Part shown: positions 54,254 through 63,346 of the stretch, one piece after another
How the letters are laid out: every line of letters starts with the position of its first letter
Numbering within the stretch: position 1 is the stretch's first letter
Source: Paraburkholderia bryophila
GTDB lineage: Bacteria; Pseudomonadota; Gammaproteobacteria; Burkholderiales; Burkholderiaceae
DNA: 64,000 nucleotides
Assembly: GCF_013409255.1 (NCBI RefSeq)
Contig: NZ_JACCAS010000001.1
Coordinates: forward strand, 2,294,001 to 2,358,000
Direction of reading: 5' to 3'
Position numbers and translations under genes: made by a program
The notes under the pieces: generated by a model
The model's database searches: none
Told to the model about the DNA's origin: nothing
What the model saw: only the letters and a program-made list of their open reading frames with translations

Positions 54254-55735
54254 TCAAAACGCACCCTGCGCATCGCCCTTCGACGCCGCACCGCGCGCCA
54301 CGAAATGACCTGCCCTTTCACCCGTCACTTCACCATCGCGATACGTCAGCACGCCATTCACCCAAACCGCGTCGATCCCATCCGCCGCCTGCTCCGGCTT
54401 TTCAAACGTCGCCGCGTCGCGCACCTTCGCGGGGTCGAACAACACCAGATCCGCGTGATAGCCGATATGCACCTCGCCGCGCTGCGCCAACCCGAACCGC
54501 CGCGCCGACAGACCGGTCATCTTGCGCACGGCCTCTTCAAGCGGCAGCAAACCGGCGTCGCGCGCGTAATGCCCGAGCACGCGCGGAAACGCTCCCCACA
54601 AGCGCGGATGCGGCATCGGATCGTTCGGCAAGCCGTCCGAGCCAACCATCGTCGCGGGATGCGAGAGAATGCGCCGCACGTCGTCCTCGGACATGTTGTG
54701 ATACACCGCGCCCGCCGGCTGCAAGCGCTTGCCCGCCTCCTGCTGCGTGACGCCCCACTCCGCCGCGATCTCCTTGACGAGCTTGCCCGCCATCTCCGGA
54801 TGCGGCTCCGACCACGTAATCGTAATGTCGATGTCGCCCGTCACCTGCTTCAGATCCAGCGTCGACGAACTGCGGTTGTACGGATAACAATCGCAACCGA
54901 TCGGCTGCAAACGCCGCGCACCTTCGAGCGACTTCAGCACTTCCTCGCTGCGTCCCCAGTTCGACGGCCCCGCGCACTTCAAATGCGAAATCACCACCGG
55001 CACATGCGCGTGACGACCCACCCGGTAAGCTTCGTCCATTGCGTCGAGAATCGCGTCGAACTCGGTGCGCATGTGCGTGGTGTACAGCGCGCCGGCGGCG
55101 GCGAGCGGTTCGGCCAACGCCATCACCTCTTCGGTCGGCGCCGAAAACGCCGAGCCATACGCGAGCCCTGAACTCAGACCCAGTGCGCCATTCGCCAACG
55201 CCTCTTCGAGCTGCGCGCGCATGCCGTCGATTTCCTCGGCCGTCGCCGCGCGATCGAGCCGGTCCATCTGATTGCTGCGCAACGCCGTATGTCCGATCAA
55301 CGCGCCGACATTCACCGCCGGACGCGCCGCGTTCACAGCGTCGACATAAGCGGCAAAGGTCGGATACTGGAACGCGTCACGCTCGCCGAGCAGATTCATC
55401 GGATCCGGCGGGTCGCCCTTCAACGCCACCGGCGACGCGCTGATTCCGCAATTGCCGACGATCACCGTCGTCACGCCCTGCGTGATCTTCGGCAGCATTT
55501 GCGGCGAGCGGATCACGTGCGTGTCGTCGTGCGTATGAACGTCGATGAAACCCGGCGCCAGTGCGCGCCCGTTAGCCTCGACCAGGTCTTCGGCGAGCCA
55601 GTTCGACAGATTGCCGATCGCGACGATGCGCCCATCGCGGATCGCGACATCGCGCTCCACCGGCGGTGCGCCCGTGCCGTCATACAGTTGCGCGCCGACG
55701 ATCAGCGTATCGGCGGCTTCGGGATGCGAATGCAT
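54254..55735 (-). CDS. N-acyl-D-amino-acid deacylase (D-aminoacylase)
   Basis: 493 residues of the amidohydrolase superfamily. The metal HxH is in GFIDVHTHDDTHV, the bridging ligand region is VIVGNCGIS (its Cys is typical of D-aminoacylases), and later histidines are in YTTHMRTE and VVISHLKCAG. SHPATMVGSDGLP near residue 360 supplies the conserved catalytic Asp. It releases free D-amino acids from N-acyl forms. It begins 3 bp after the RpiR gene, so regulator and enzyme are one unit. Confidence 0.92.
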   Translation of the reverse strand: MHSHPEAADTLIVGAQLYDGTGAPPVERDVAIRDGRIVAIGNLSNWLAEDLVEANGRALAPGFIDVHTHDDTHVIRSPQMLPKITQGVTTVIVGNCGISASPVALKGDPPDPMNLLGERDAFQYPTFAAYVDAVNAARPAVNVGALIGHTALRSNQMDRLDRAATAEEIDGMRAQLEEALANGALGLSSGLAYGSAFSAPTEEVMALAEPLAAAGALYTTHMRTEFDAILDAMDEAYRVGRHAHVPVVISHLKCAGPSNWGRSEEVLKSLEGARRLQPIGCDCYPYNRSSSTLDLKQVTGDIDITITWSEPHPEMAGKLVKEIAAEWGVTQQEAGKRLQPAGAVYHNMSEDDVRRILSHPATMVGSDGLPNDPMPHPRLWGAFPRVLGHYARDAGLLPLEEAVRKMTGLSARRFGLAQRGEVHIGYHADLVLFDPAKVRDAATFEKPEQAADGIDAVWVNGVLTYRDGEVTGERAGHFVARGAASKGDAQGAF

Positions 55736-55738
55736 GGA

Positions 55739-56629
55739 TCAGTCTCCTAACGGTTGTCGATCGCCACCGCCGCGGTGCGCGTCGAGTGCGTGCTTCATGC
55801 GGCGCAGCAATTCACGGCTCTCGTCGCCCTGACTGACGGCGAGTTCGGTAACGAGCACATCGAGCGCCATCATCATCGCGTAGCGCGACGACGACGGCTT
55901 GTAAATGAAATCGGTTTCAAAAGCGACGATCGGAATCACCCAGTCGGCAAGTCTGGCCAACGGCGAGGCCGGTGCGGTCAACGCGATCACGCTCGCGCCG
56001 TAGCTGCGCGCGATTTTGCAGTTCTCGACCATCTCAGGCACGCGTCCGGTGGTGGACAGCGCAATCACCACGCACTCGCGCGACACCGTGCTCGCGACCA
56101 TGCGCTGCAACAAGCCGTCCTGATAGGTGGCGACGGGTCGGCCGAGTCGTACGAGACGAAAGCGCATTTCGTCCGCGAGCGCGGTCGAGCCGCCGCCCAT
56201 GCCGAATACGTAGATCATTCGCGCGGCGCGCAACGCGGCGGCCGCGTCGCTGAACGGCGCCTGCCGCAACAATTGATGGTTATGCGCCAGTGCGTTCTGC
56301 AGTTCGTCGAAGATGCGGGTGGCGATCGGCTCGGGCGCGTCGCCCGCGCCGCCAGGCTGCAGGAAGCGCTGTCCGACGGCGGCCGCCTGCGCGAGTCGCA
56401 GTTTCAGTTCCCGCACGTCGCGGCAGCCCACCGCCTTGGCAAAGCGCGTGACGGTCGCGACGCTCACCTCGGCCTGCTGCGCGAGCGCGCCGATGCTGGC
56501 GCGCGACGCGCCCGTCAGATCGTCGAGAATCAGCGCGGCGACCTTGCGCTCGGCCGAGCGCAGTTCCGGCGCACATTCGGCGATGCGCGCGACGATATCG
56601 AAGGTCAACGGCTCGGCGGTTGAGTTCAT
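55739..56629 (-). CDS. RpiR/MurR-family regulator with SIS domain
   Basis: 296 residues. The N-terminal helix-turn-helix (about 1-80, LRSAERKVAALILDDL and SVATVTRFAKAVGCRDVRELKLRLAQ) is followed by a sugar-isomerase-like SIS domain (about 120-260, MIYVFGMGGGSTALADE, then IALSTTGRVPEMVENCKIA). RpiR proteins usually sense sugar phosphates; here the neighbours suggest a D-amino-acid or N-acyl ligand. It is directly followed by the D-aminoacylase gene and divergent from the PLP enzyme gene. Confidence 0.9.
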   Translation of the reverse strand: MNSTAEPLTFDIVARIAECAPELRSAERKVAALILDDLTGASRASIGALAQQAEVSVATVTRFAKAVGCRDVRELKLRLAQAAAVGQRFLQPGGAGDAPEPIATRIFDELQNALAHNHQLLRQAPFSDAAAALRAARMIYVFGMGGGSTALADEMRFRLVRLGRPVATYQDGLLQRMVASTVSRECVVIALSTTGRVPEMVENCKIARSYGASVIALTAPASPLARLADWVIPIVAFETDFIYKPSSSRYAMMMALDVLVTELAVSQGDESRELLRRMKHALDAHRGGGDRQPLGD

Positions 56630-56650
56630 TGCAAACTGTGGGATGACGCC

Positions 56651-56673
56651 CGAAGGCTGACAAAAAGCCTTCG
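56651..56673. promoter_or_regulatory. Inverted repeat in the rpiR-type gene leader
   Basis: CGAAGGCT and AGCCTTCG (8 bp, 7-bp spacer) begin 22 bp upstream of the regulator's ATG. They lie between the divergent genes, so they could be the regulator's own operator or an RNA hairpin. Confidence 0.4.
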
Positions 56674-56787
56674 TCGGATTGTGACGCAGACTGTGGTACT
56701 AAATAACATTTCTTCGATCATCGTACTTTCGGTAACATGCTAAAGTCAACTTTGATTCAATTTAACTGGACGATGGAGCAGGGAGAC

Positions 56788-58065
56788 ATGAAAGTTACAA
56801 ACTATCAGGGCGCGACGATTGATCCTTATAGCAAGGGCTTGGGCATGGTTCCGGGCGCCAGCATCCAACTCACGGACACGGCACGCCTCGAGTGGAATCT
56901 GTTGAATGAAGACGTGAGCCTGCCGGCCGCCGTGCTGTACGCGGATCGCGTGGAACACAACCTGAAATGGATGCAGGCGTTCGTCGCGGAATATGGCGTC
57001 AAGCTCGCGCCGCACGGCAAGACCACCATGGCGCCGCAACTGTTTCGACGTCAGCTTGAAACCGGCGCGTGGGGCATCACGCTCGCCACCGCGCACCAGG
57101 TGCGCGCGGCGTATCACGGCGGCGTGTCGCGCATTCTGATGGCCAATCAACTGGTGGGCCGCCGCAACATGATGATGGTCGCCGAGTTGCTGAGCGATCC
57201 GGATTTCGAATTCTTCTGCCTCGTCGATTCGGTCGAAGGCGTCGAGCAGTTGGGCGAGTTCTTCGCGTCGGTGCATAAGCAGTTGCAAGTGCTGCTCGAA
57301 CTCGGCGTGCCGGGCGGCCGCACCGGCGTGCGCGACGAAGCGCAGCGCAACGCGGTGCTTGAAGCGATCGCGCGTTATCCGGACGTGCTGAAGCTCGCCG
57401 GTGTCGAGTTGTATGAAGGCGTGCTGAAGGAAGAACAGGAAGTTCGCGAGTTCCTGCAAAGCGCGGTCGCGGTCACGCGCGCGCTGGTCGATGAAGGCCG
57501 CTTCGCGCGTACACCGGCGGTGTTGTCGGGCGCAGGATCAGCGTGGTACGACGTGGTCGCGGAAGAATTCGTGAAGGCGTCGGAAGACGGCAAGGTCGAG
57601 GTCGTGTTGCGTCCCGGCTGTTACCTGACACATGACGTCGGCGTTTATCGCAAGGCGCAGACCGACATCTTCGCGCGTAATCCCGTCGCGAAGAAAATGG
57701 GCGAAGGCTTGCTGCCCGCGCTGCAATTGTGGGCGTATGTGCAGTCGATTCCCGAGCCGGATCGCGCAATCATCGGTCTCGGCAAGCGCGACTCCGCGTT
57801 CGACGCGGGCATGCCGGAGCCGGCGCGCCACTACCGTCCGGGCAACGAAGCGCCACGCGACGTCGCGGCGAGCGAAGGTTGGGAGATTTTCGGTTTGATG
57901 GATCAGCACGCGTATCTGCGGATTCCCGCCGGCGCCGATCTGAAAGTGGGCGACATGATCGCGTTCGACATTTCGCATCCGTGCCTGACGTTCGACAAGT
58001 GGCGTCAGGTGCTGGTGGTCGATCCGGCGTATCGCGTGACTGAAGTGATCGAAACGTTCTTCTGA
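56788..58065 (+). CDS. Fold-type III PLP amino acid deaminase / D-serine dehydratase-like (DSD1 family)
   Basis: 425 residues. The alanine-racemase-like N-terminal barrel holds the PLP lysine in APHGKTTMAPQLF (K78), and the C-terminal domain keeps an HxC pair (SHPCLTF, H397 and C399) that binds zinc in eukaryotic D-serine dehydratases. Related enzymes deaminate D-serine or D-threonine or act as D-threonine aldolases; substrate is not settled. GGGAG stands 4 bp before the ATG. It is divergent from the RpiR/D-aminoacylase unit, which supplies its likely substrate, with RidA to clear its imine product. Confidence 0.88.
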   Translation: MKVTNYQGATIDPYSKGLGMVPGASIQLTDTARLEWNLLNEDVSLPAAVLYADRVEHNLKWMQAFVAEYGVKLAPHGKTTMAPQLFRRQLETGAWGITLATAHQVRAAYHGGVSRILMANQLVGRRNMMMVAELLSDPDFEFFCLVDSVEGVEQLGEFFASVHKQLQVLLELGVPGGRTGVRDEAQRNAVLEAIARYPDVLKLAGVELYEGVLKEEQEVREFLQSAVAVTRALVDEGRFARTPAVLSGAGSAWYDVVAEEFVKASEDGKVEVVLRPGCYLTHDVGVYRKAQTDIFARNPVAKKMGEGLLPALQLWAYVQSIPEPDRAIIGLGKRDSAFDAGMPEPARHYRPGNEAPRDVAASEGWEIFGLMDQHAYLRIPAGADLKVGDMIAFDISHPCLTFDKWRQVLVVDPAYRVTEVIETFF

Positions 58066-58117
58066 TTGTGTTCTGAACGGCGCGCTGTGCGAGGGAGGTG
58101 AAGCGCGCCGGTGCTGA

Positions 58118-58621
58118 CTAACGTGACGCGGCGCTGCTCGCCGGTTCCGCTGTTTGCGTAGCGCTCGCGTCAGCGGCATTACAGTTACCCGTTGCCATTA
58201 CTTCTCCGATCCTCACCTCGAGCATCTTCAACGCGCCGGACAACGCGCCCAGCACGTCGTCCGGCAGCGCCGCCATCGTGTCATGCACGAAAGCCTTGCG
58301 ACGCGGCAAACTGGCCTCCGTCGCTGCTTTCCCCGCTTCGGTCAGGCGCACATTGGTCACGCGGTTATCGCGCGTGTCCATGCTGCGCGCGATCCAGCCC
58401 AACGCTTCGAGCGTTTTCAACTGCCGCGTCAACGCGCCCGGATCCACCCGCAAGCGCTCCACCAGCCGCTTCTGCGACGACTCGCCGGCCTGGTCATGCA
58501 GCGCCAACAGAATGCGCCAGCGCGGCAGCGGATGACCGACCTGCGCCTCGAACGCCGACATGAACGCCCGATAGGTGCGGCCGAATTGCTGCATGACGGC
58601 GACGTGATCCTGTTCTTCCAT
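58118..58621 (-). CDS. MarR-family regulator
   Basis: 167 residues. The winged helix is at about 30-110 with PLPRWRILLALHDQAGESSQKRLVERLRVDPGALTRQLKTLE in order and the wing RSMDTRDNRVTNVRLTEAG. It starts 30 bp after the stop of the MFS exporter gene on the same strand, so both come from one transcript. That suggests it represses its own operon and responds to the exporter's substrates. A TTGAC-TC-GTCAA palindrome lies before the operon. Confidence 0.92.
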   Translation of the reverse strand: MEEQDHVAVMQQFGRTYRAFMSAFEAQVGHPLPRWRILLALHDQAGESSQKRLVERLRVDPGALTRQLKTLEALGWIARSMDTRDNRVTNVRLTEAGKAATEASLPRRKAFVHDTMAALPDDVLGALSGALKMLEVRIGEVMATGNCNAADASATQTAEPASSAASR

Positions 58622-58651
58622 ATCTTCAGTAAACCGGTAGGTCTAAAAAAA

Positions 58652-60247
58652 TCAATCCGCGTGAATCACCGGCTCCAGCTTGCGCTGAAGCTTGACCAGC
58701 GGCACACGGCGGCTTTGCCACACCGACACCACGGCAATGATCGCCGCCATCGCGAGCCCCAGATGAATCGCCGCGACCAGCGCCTCGCGCGCGCTTTCCA
58801 GCAGCATGGCGCCATTGTGGCCCGCATGCGTCAACTGACCGAGCAAGGTGGTTTGCGCGTCGCGATTGATCAGGATCTGCGGATCGCCGAGATCGCTGAA
58901 CCATTGCGACGCGTGATCGTTTTCCAGCGCGCTGCGCACGCCGCTCGCGTACATATGGCTGACCAGCGTGCCGGTCAGCGCCGTGCCGAGCATGCCGCCG
59001 ATCATCCGCAGCGACTGCAGCAGCGCGGTGGCGATACCGAGGTGCTCGCGGCCGGCCGTCTGCTGCGCGAAGATGGTCAGGTTCGGCATCACGAAACCGA
59101 GACCGAGGCCACCGATCACCATGAACGTCATCAGCAGCCATTGCGGCATGGCACGCGTCGCGACGACCACGCCGAGGCAGGCGAGCGCGAGAAGCGCAAA
59201 GCCGATGTACAGCATCAGATTCGGATTGCGCACGCGCGACACGATGCGTCCGTTCGCGATACTGCCGATCGTGATGAACACCACCAGCGGCGTGATGACG
59301 AGCCCCGCTTCTTTCGGCGACATGCCGAAGCCGCCCTGGAACAGCAACGGCGCGTAGAACAGCAGCGAGAACATCGAGAAACCGCCCAGCACGGCAAGCG
59401 TGAAGAGCGCGGCGAGACTGCGGTTGCGGAACATGTCGACGGGCAGGATCGCCGTCGGGCAGCGCTTTTCCCACTGCCACAGCGCGTAGGCCGAGGCGAC
59501 GCTCAACGCGAGCAGCGCCAGCGCGCTCAACGTGACGCCATGCTTCGGCAGCAACTCGACGAACAATTGCAGCGAGCCGAGCGCCACCGCGATCAGCACG
59601 GCACCGGGCCAATCGAGCCGCATCTTACCTTTGTGCTCGACGTGCCGAAGATGCGGCAGGAAGCGCCAGACGAAAAACAGCGACAACAGCCCGACCGGCA
59701 GATTGACGTAGAAGACCGAACGCCAGCCGTAGTACTGCGTGAGGAAACCGCCGAGCGACGGCCCCACTGCGTTAGCGATACCGAATGCCGAACTCATCAG
59801 CACCTGCCAGCGCAAACGCACCACGGAATCGGGAAATAGATCGGGAATGCACGCAAACGCGGTGCCGACCAGCATGCCGCCGCCAATGCCTTGTAGCCCG
59901 CGCGCGAGCACGAGGAACATCATGCTGTTGGCGGCGCCGCACAGTACAGACGCGCCCGTAAACACGACGATCGATGCGATCACGAACGGCTTGCGTCCGT
60001 AATAATCGCCGAGGCGGCCGAAGATCGGCACGGTAATCACCGAGGTCAGCAGATACGACGTGGCGACCCACGCGTAGAGCTCGAACCCTTTGAGTTCCGA
60101 GACGATGGTGGGCAGCGCGGTGCCGACCACGGTCTGATCGAGCGCCACGAGCATCGTGACGAAGGAGATGCCGAGCATCGCCAGAAGCGATTCACGGAAC
60201 GGTAAAACTTGCCCACTCGAGTGGTGGGCCGCAGTATGGACAGCCAT
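58652..60247 (-). CDS. MFS multidrug exporter, DHA2/EmrB-QacA family
   Basis: 531 residues with about fourteen membrane helices. Motif D1 is near LDQTVVGTALPTIVSEL in helix 1, motif A is FGRLGDYYGRKPFV, and motif C is GPSLGGFLTQYYGWRSVFYVNLPVG. These are EmrB/QacA marks. It should export drugs or other hydrophobic compounds by proton antiport. It leads the operon containing the MarR gene; substrates are unknown. Confidence 0.94.
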   Translation of the reverse strand: MAVHTAAHHSSGQVLPFRESLLAMLGISFVTMLVALDQTVVGTALPTIVSELKGFELYAWVATSYLLTSVITVPIFGRLGDYYGRKPFVIASIVVFTGASVLCGAANSMMFLVLARGLQGIGGGMLVGTAFACIPDLFPDSVVRLRWQVLMSSAFGIANAVGPSLGGFLTQYYGWRSVFYVNLPVGLLSLFFVWRFLPHLRHVEHKGKMRLDWPGAVLIAVALGSLQLFVELLPKHGVTLSALALLALSVASAYALWQWEKRCPTAILPVDMFRNRSLAALFTLAVLGGFSMFSLLFYAPLLFQGGFGMSPKEAGLVITPLVVFITIGSIANGRIVSRVRNPNLMLYIGFALLALACLGVVVATRAMPQWLLMTFMVIGGLGLGFVMPNLTIFAQQTAGREHLGIATALLQSLRMIGGMLGTALTGTLVSHMYASGVRSALENDHASQWFSDLGDPQILINRDAQTTLLGQLTHAGHNGAMLLESAREALVAAIHLGLAMAAIIAVVSVWQSRRVPLVKLQRKLEPVIHAD

Positions 60248-60264
60248 TTTTGATAGAGCAACAG

Positions 60265-60276
60265 TTGACTCGTCAA
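60265..60276. promoter_or_regulatory. Candidate MarR operator before the exporter operon
   Basis: TTGAC-TC-GTCAA lies 18 bp upstream of the MFS start. A TGGTATGAT extended -10 on the minus strand (about 60285-60293) would place the transcription start beside it, a common position for MarR repression. Confidence 0.5.
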
Positions 60277-60386
60277 ATGATTGGGAATCATACCACGAGC
60301 TCGCGCTCTAAATGGGACGCGTCGCCACGGTTTACCGTAGCGACAATCGACTGAAGAATGCATCCAACATGACGCCAGGGAGGCAC

Positions 60387-61226
60387 ATGGAGCCGAGTTT
60401 GCTCGCAGCACAAGCCCTATCGGATGAAGACCTGAACGCGCTGCGGCGCGCGAAACACGAACTGGAAAGCCCCGCGCTGGCGATGAAACTGGCCAGTATC
60501 GTCGGCTCGCCGCTCGAAAAGCTGATGTCGCGCATGCCGGCCTTCGCCAACGAAAAGGTCACCGACGCGACGGAACTGGCGTTGCGCAAATGCCTGTCGA
60601 TCGCGCTGCGCACGCTCGGGCGCCGGGACGCGGCGCCGCTGATCGTGCCCGACCGGCCGAGCAACCTGCTGCACAAGTTCGCCGTGGCGACCACCGGCGC
60701 GGCCGGCGGCGCGTTCGGACTGTTCGCGCTGCCAGTGGAGTTGCCGGTCACGACCACGTTAATGTTCCGCTCGATCTGCGACATCGCGCGCAGCGAGGGC
60801 GAGGACCTGAGCTCGATCGACACGCAGTTGCAGTGCCTGACGGTGCTCGGCATGGGCGGCACGTCCAAGGCCGACGACGACGCCGACTTCGGCTACTTCA
60901 TCATGCGCGGCGCGCTGGCGCAGGCGGTGTCGAAGGCGTCGTCGGAAATCGCCACCAAGGGATTCACCGCGCACGGCTCGGCAGCCTTGCTGCGGCTGCT
61001 CAATACGATTGCCGCGCGCTTCTCGGTACAGGTCAGCGAGCAGATCGCCGCCAAATCGATTCCCGCGATCGGCGCGGTGCTCGGCGCGATGGTCAATACG
61101 GTGTTCATCGACCATTTCCAGCAGGTCGCGCACGGTCACTTCACCGTGCGGCGGCTGGAGCGGCAGTACGGTCCGGAAACCATCGAAGCCGCTTATCAAA
61201 CCATCGACATCGCGCTAGACGGCTGA
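60387..61226 (+). CDS. EcsC-family protein
   Basis: 279 residues with EcsC-type pattern: RRAKHELESPALAMKLASIVGSPLEKLM at the start, a hydrophobic centre (ATTGAAGGAFGLFALPVELPVTTTLMFRS), and a later GAVLGAMVNTVFIDHFQQVAHGHFTVRRLE. The biochemical role of EcsC proteins is not known, though some link to membrane export systems. GGGAGG stands about 3 bp before this ATG; two earlier ATGs are open. Its last 31 bp overlap the convergent esterase gene. Confidence 0.87.
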   Translation: MEPSLLAAQALSDEDLNALRRAKHELESPALAMKLASIVGSPLEKLMSRMPAFANEKVTDATELALRKCLSIALRTLGRRDAAPLIVPDRPSNLLHKFAVATTGAAGGAFGLFALPVELPVTTTLMFRSICDIARSEGEDLSSIDTQLQCLTVLGMGGTSKADDDADFGYFIMRGALAQAVSKASSEIATKGFTAHGSAALLRLLNTIAARFSVQVSEQIAAKSIPAIGAVLGAMVNTVFIDHFQQVAHGHFTVRRLERQYGPETIEAAYQTIDIALDG

Positions 61227-62161
61227 TTGGCACCGGCGGCGCGACTCGTCACGCGCCGCACGAAAGCGGCCGAACGGTCGAGCGCACGATTGGCTTCGGG
61301 AATGAACGGCGCGAAGATCGGCCAGACGTGCGGCATCTTGTTCCACACCTCGAATTCGCAGTCGACGCCCGCCGCGCGCGCGTTATCGGCTACGCGCTGC
61401 GAATCGTCGAGCAACACCTCGGTGCTGCCGGCCATCATGAAGAGCGGCGGCAAGCCGCGCAGGTCGGCATAGACCGGTGAGGCATGCGGGTGCGTGGCGT
61501 GTGTCTCACCGAGATAGAGTTGCGCGGCCGGCGCAATCGCACGGCCGCTGAACATCGGGTCGAGGCCGTCGTTGCTGCGAATGCTCGCGCCGGTCGCGGC
61601 CAGATCGGTCCATGGCGAGAACAGCAGGCCGCCTGCCGGCATCGGATCGCCGGCATCGCGTAACGCCACCAGCGTGGCCAGCGCGAGGCCGCCGCCGGCT
61701 GAATCGCCGGCAATCACGATCGACTCGGGCGCGACGCCGTCCGCGAGCAATTGACGATAGGCCGCGGTGGCGTCGTCGAGTGCGGCGGGAAAGCGGTGTT
61801 CGGGGGCGAGTCGGTAGTCGAGCGAAAACACCGCCGCCTTGGCGCGCGTCGCGAGGCCGAATACGATCGAACGATGTGTTTTTGGTGAACAGAAGTAGTA
61901 GCCGCCGCCATGGCAAAAGAGCACGGTGGGGCTGATGTGGGCTGCGTGCGGCTCGCCGGCGGGCTCAAGCCATTCGCCGCGCAAGGGCGTGTCGTCCGCT
62001 CCGTACAACTCACGCAGATGCCAGCCGCGCGGCACGCGCGGCGACCAGGCCCGCTTCGCGGTCAGCGCACGCGCTCTTTCGACATTGATGCCCGGCTTGA
62101 GGGTTTCCGGACGAAACTGCCTGCGCAGGTACCAGGTGGCGAGTGCACTTTGCCAGCTCAT
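61196..62161 (-). CDS. Alpha/beta-hydrolase, hormone-sensitive-lipase type esterase
   Basis: 321 residues. The oxyanion motif is FCHGGGYYFCSP, the nucleophile is in GDSAGGGLALA, and the acid and histidine appear in STEVLLDDSQ and KMPHVWPIF. It should hydrolyse short-chain esters in the cytoplasm. The ATG has AAGGAG 10 bp upstream; a GTG three codons earlier is badly spaced. The C-terminus overlaps the convergent EcsC gene. Confidence 0.9.
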   Translation of the reverse strand: MSWQSALATWYLRRQFRPETLKPGINVERARALTAKRAWSPRVPRGWHLRELYGADDTPLRGEWLEPAGEPHAAHISPTVLFCHGGGYYFCSPKTHRSIVFGLATRAKAAVFSLDYRLAPEHRFPAALDDATAAYRQLLADGVAPESIVIAGDSAGGGLALATLVALRDAGDPMPAGGLLFSPWTDLAATGASIRSNDGLDPMFSGRAIAPAAQLYLGETHATHPHASPVYADLRGLPPLFMMAGSTEVLLDDSQRVADNARAAGVDCEFEVWNKMPHVWPIFAPFIPEANRALDRSAAFVRRVTSRAAGANQPSSAMSMV

Positions 62162-62283
62162 TGGGGACACACTCCTTCATTCGTGTCCCGCCATGGTACG
62201 TGCGTTCGACACGGCGCCGGTGGACGGCGGCTTCTAATCCCAAAACCGCGCGATCCACCCACCGGCCAAGCTTTCCGACTAAT

Positions 62284-62718
62284 TTAGTTGGCCGGTAAAA
62301 CCTGCCCGCGAATCTCGCCCGTCGGGTTCTGCGCGGTATGAACATTGAAGTACCACTGCCCCGCCATCAGATCCGTGACCTGCTGCTCGGTCAGCGCCGC
62401 CGATCCTTTGATCGGGCTCGCGAGCGCGTCTTTGTCGATCGGCACCTGCACCTTGGCGTTCTGTCCGACCGGCGCGGGGCCGTGGAAATGCGCGGCGGTA
62501 GCCGGGCCGCTCAGGCCTTCGTAGGTGACTGTCCACTGCAGGGATTTGGTCGACGTGTCGAACGTGGCGTTCAGCATGCCGTGTCCGTGACTCACGCGCG
62601 GCGGCACTTCGCTTGAAGGTTCGAGATCCGCCTTCAGCGCCACCGTGTCGGCGAAGGCAGCGCCCGACGCCAATGCCCACAACACCACAGCCAGATTCAA
62701 TTTTCGCAGCGTAATCAT
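62284..62718 (-). CDS. Secreted CHRD-domain protein
   Basis: 144 residues. A signal peptide (LNLAVVLWALASGAAFA) is followed by a CHRD domain: LEPSSEVPPRVSHGHGMLNATFD, LSGPATAAHFHGPAPVGQNA and WYFNVHTAQNPTGEIRGQV. Expected in the periplasm or outside the cell; function of bacterial CHRD proteins is unknown. The frame extends 21 codons upstream, but without a signal sequence. Confidence 0.92.
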   Translation of the reverse strand: MITLRKLNLAVVLWALASGAAFADTVALKADLEPSSEVPPRVSHGHGMLNATFDTSTKSLQWTVTYEGLSGPATAAHFHGPAPVGQNAKVQVPIDKDALASPIKGSAALTEQQVTDLMAGQWYFNVHTAQNPTGEIRGQVLPAN

Positions 62719-63129
62719 GGTCTTCTCCGGACTTGATGCACCGCCGCACCGACGGTTCGGCTGCGTGCGGAGCCACCACATACTAGTGCAATTTCCCTGC
62801 AGGCGTTTGCGTTAGACGGCGTGTGCGCGACGGCGTGCGCGCGCGGTTGACCGTTTTCCGTTGCATGCGGTCGATGCAGCCGTACGGCTCGGGCTGCTCG
62901 CTTCAACCCGGCGCGCGGTGCGGACTTCGTAGTTGTGCGTAGCTATCGCTGCACGCCGACCTTTTTGCGAAAGCAATTTCGAGTCGGAGCCGGACTGATA
63001 CGCTACCGGCGACGTGTCGAATTGCGCGACCCATGGCCGCAATTGATGCTTCGACTACGCCGATTCATTCGCTGAACTCGCCGCCGACGAGACAGCTATC
63101 CACGCTTTCTTCGATTTCTTCAAACAGTT

Positions 63130-63250
63130 AATTGCGCTTTTTGTAGTGAATGAATCGCGCCATCCCGGCTATGCTTCCGGTTGCGAGAAGTGACTCCTTC
63201 ATCGAGGGATGTCTCCAAATCTTTAACGCGGCTTCGGCCGCGTTTTTTTT
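63130..63250 (+). ncRNA. Candidate small RNA ending at an orphan terminator
   Basis: No plus-strand gene lies within 1.9 kb upstream of the strong terminator at 63225-63250. The 90 bases before it contain short stems (GAAG-TGACTC-CTTC) and pyrimidine-rich CTCCTTC and GTCTCC that could pair with ribosome sites. No clear promoter is seen, so the 5' end and existence are tentative. Confidence 0.35.
63225..63250 (+). terminator. Textbook intrinsic terminator (plus strand)
   Basis: AACGCGGC-TTCG-GCCGCGTT is followed by eight Ts in all: a perfect 8-bp stem with a stable TTCG tetraloop. On the minus strand it is followed by AAAG, so it works mainly for plus-strand transcripts. Confidence 0.9.
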
Positions 63251-63346
63251 CGCCCATTTTTTTCGCTCTTTTCCGGATTCTGCTGGATTCGCGCGGCCAA
63301 TCGCGTTGACCGACGAGGCGATCGCCGCTACGCCTCGCGGCAAATC

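Larger units (their letters stand above)
62719..63346. other. Long intergenic region with an orphan terminator
   Basis: 628 bp between two minus-strand genes. No convincing protein gene is present. The only clear feature is the plus-strand terminator at its right side; the rest shows no obvious repeat or operator. Confidence 0.5.
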
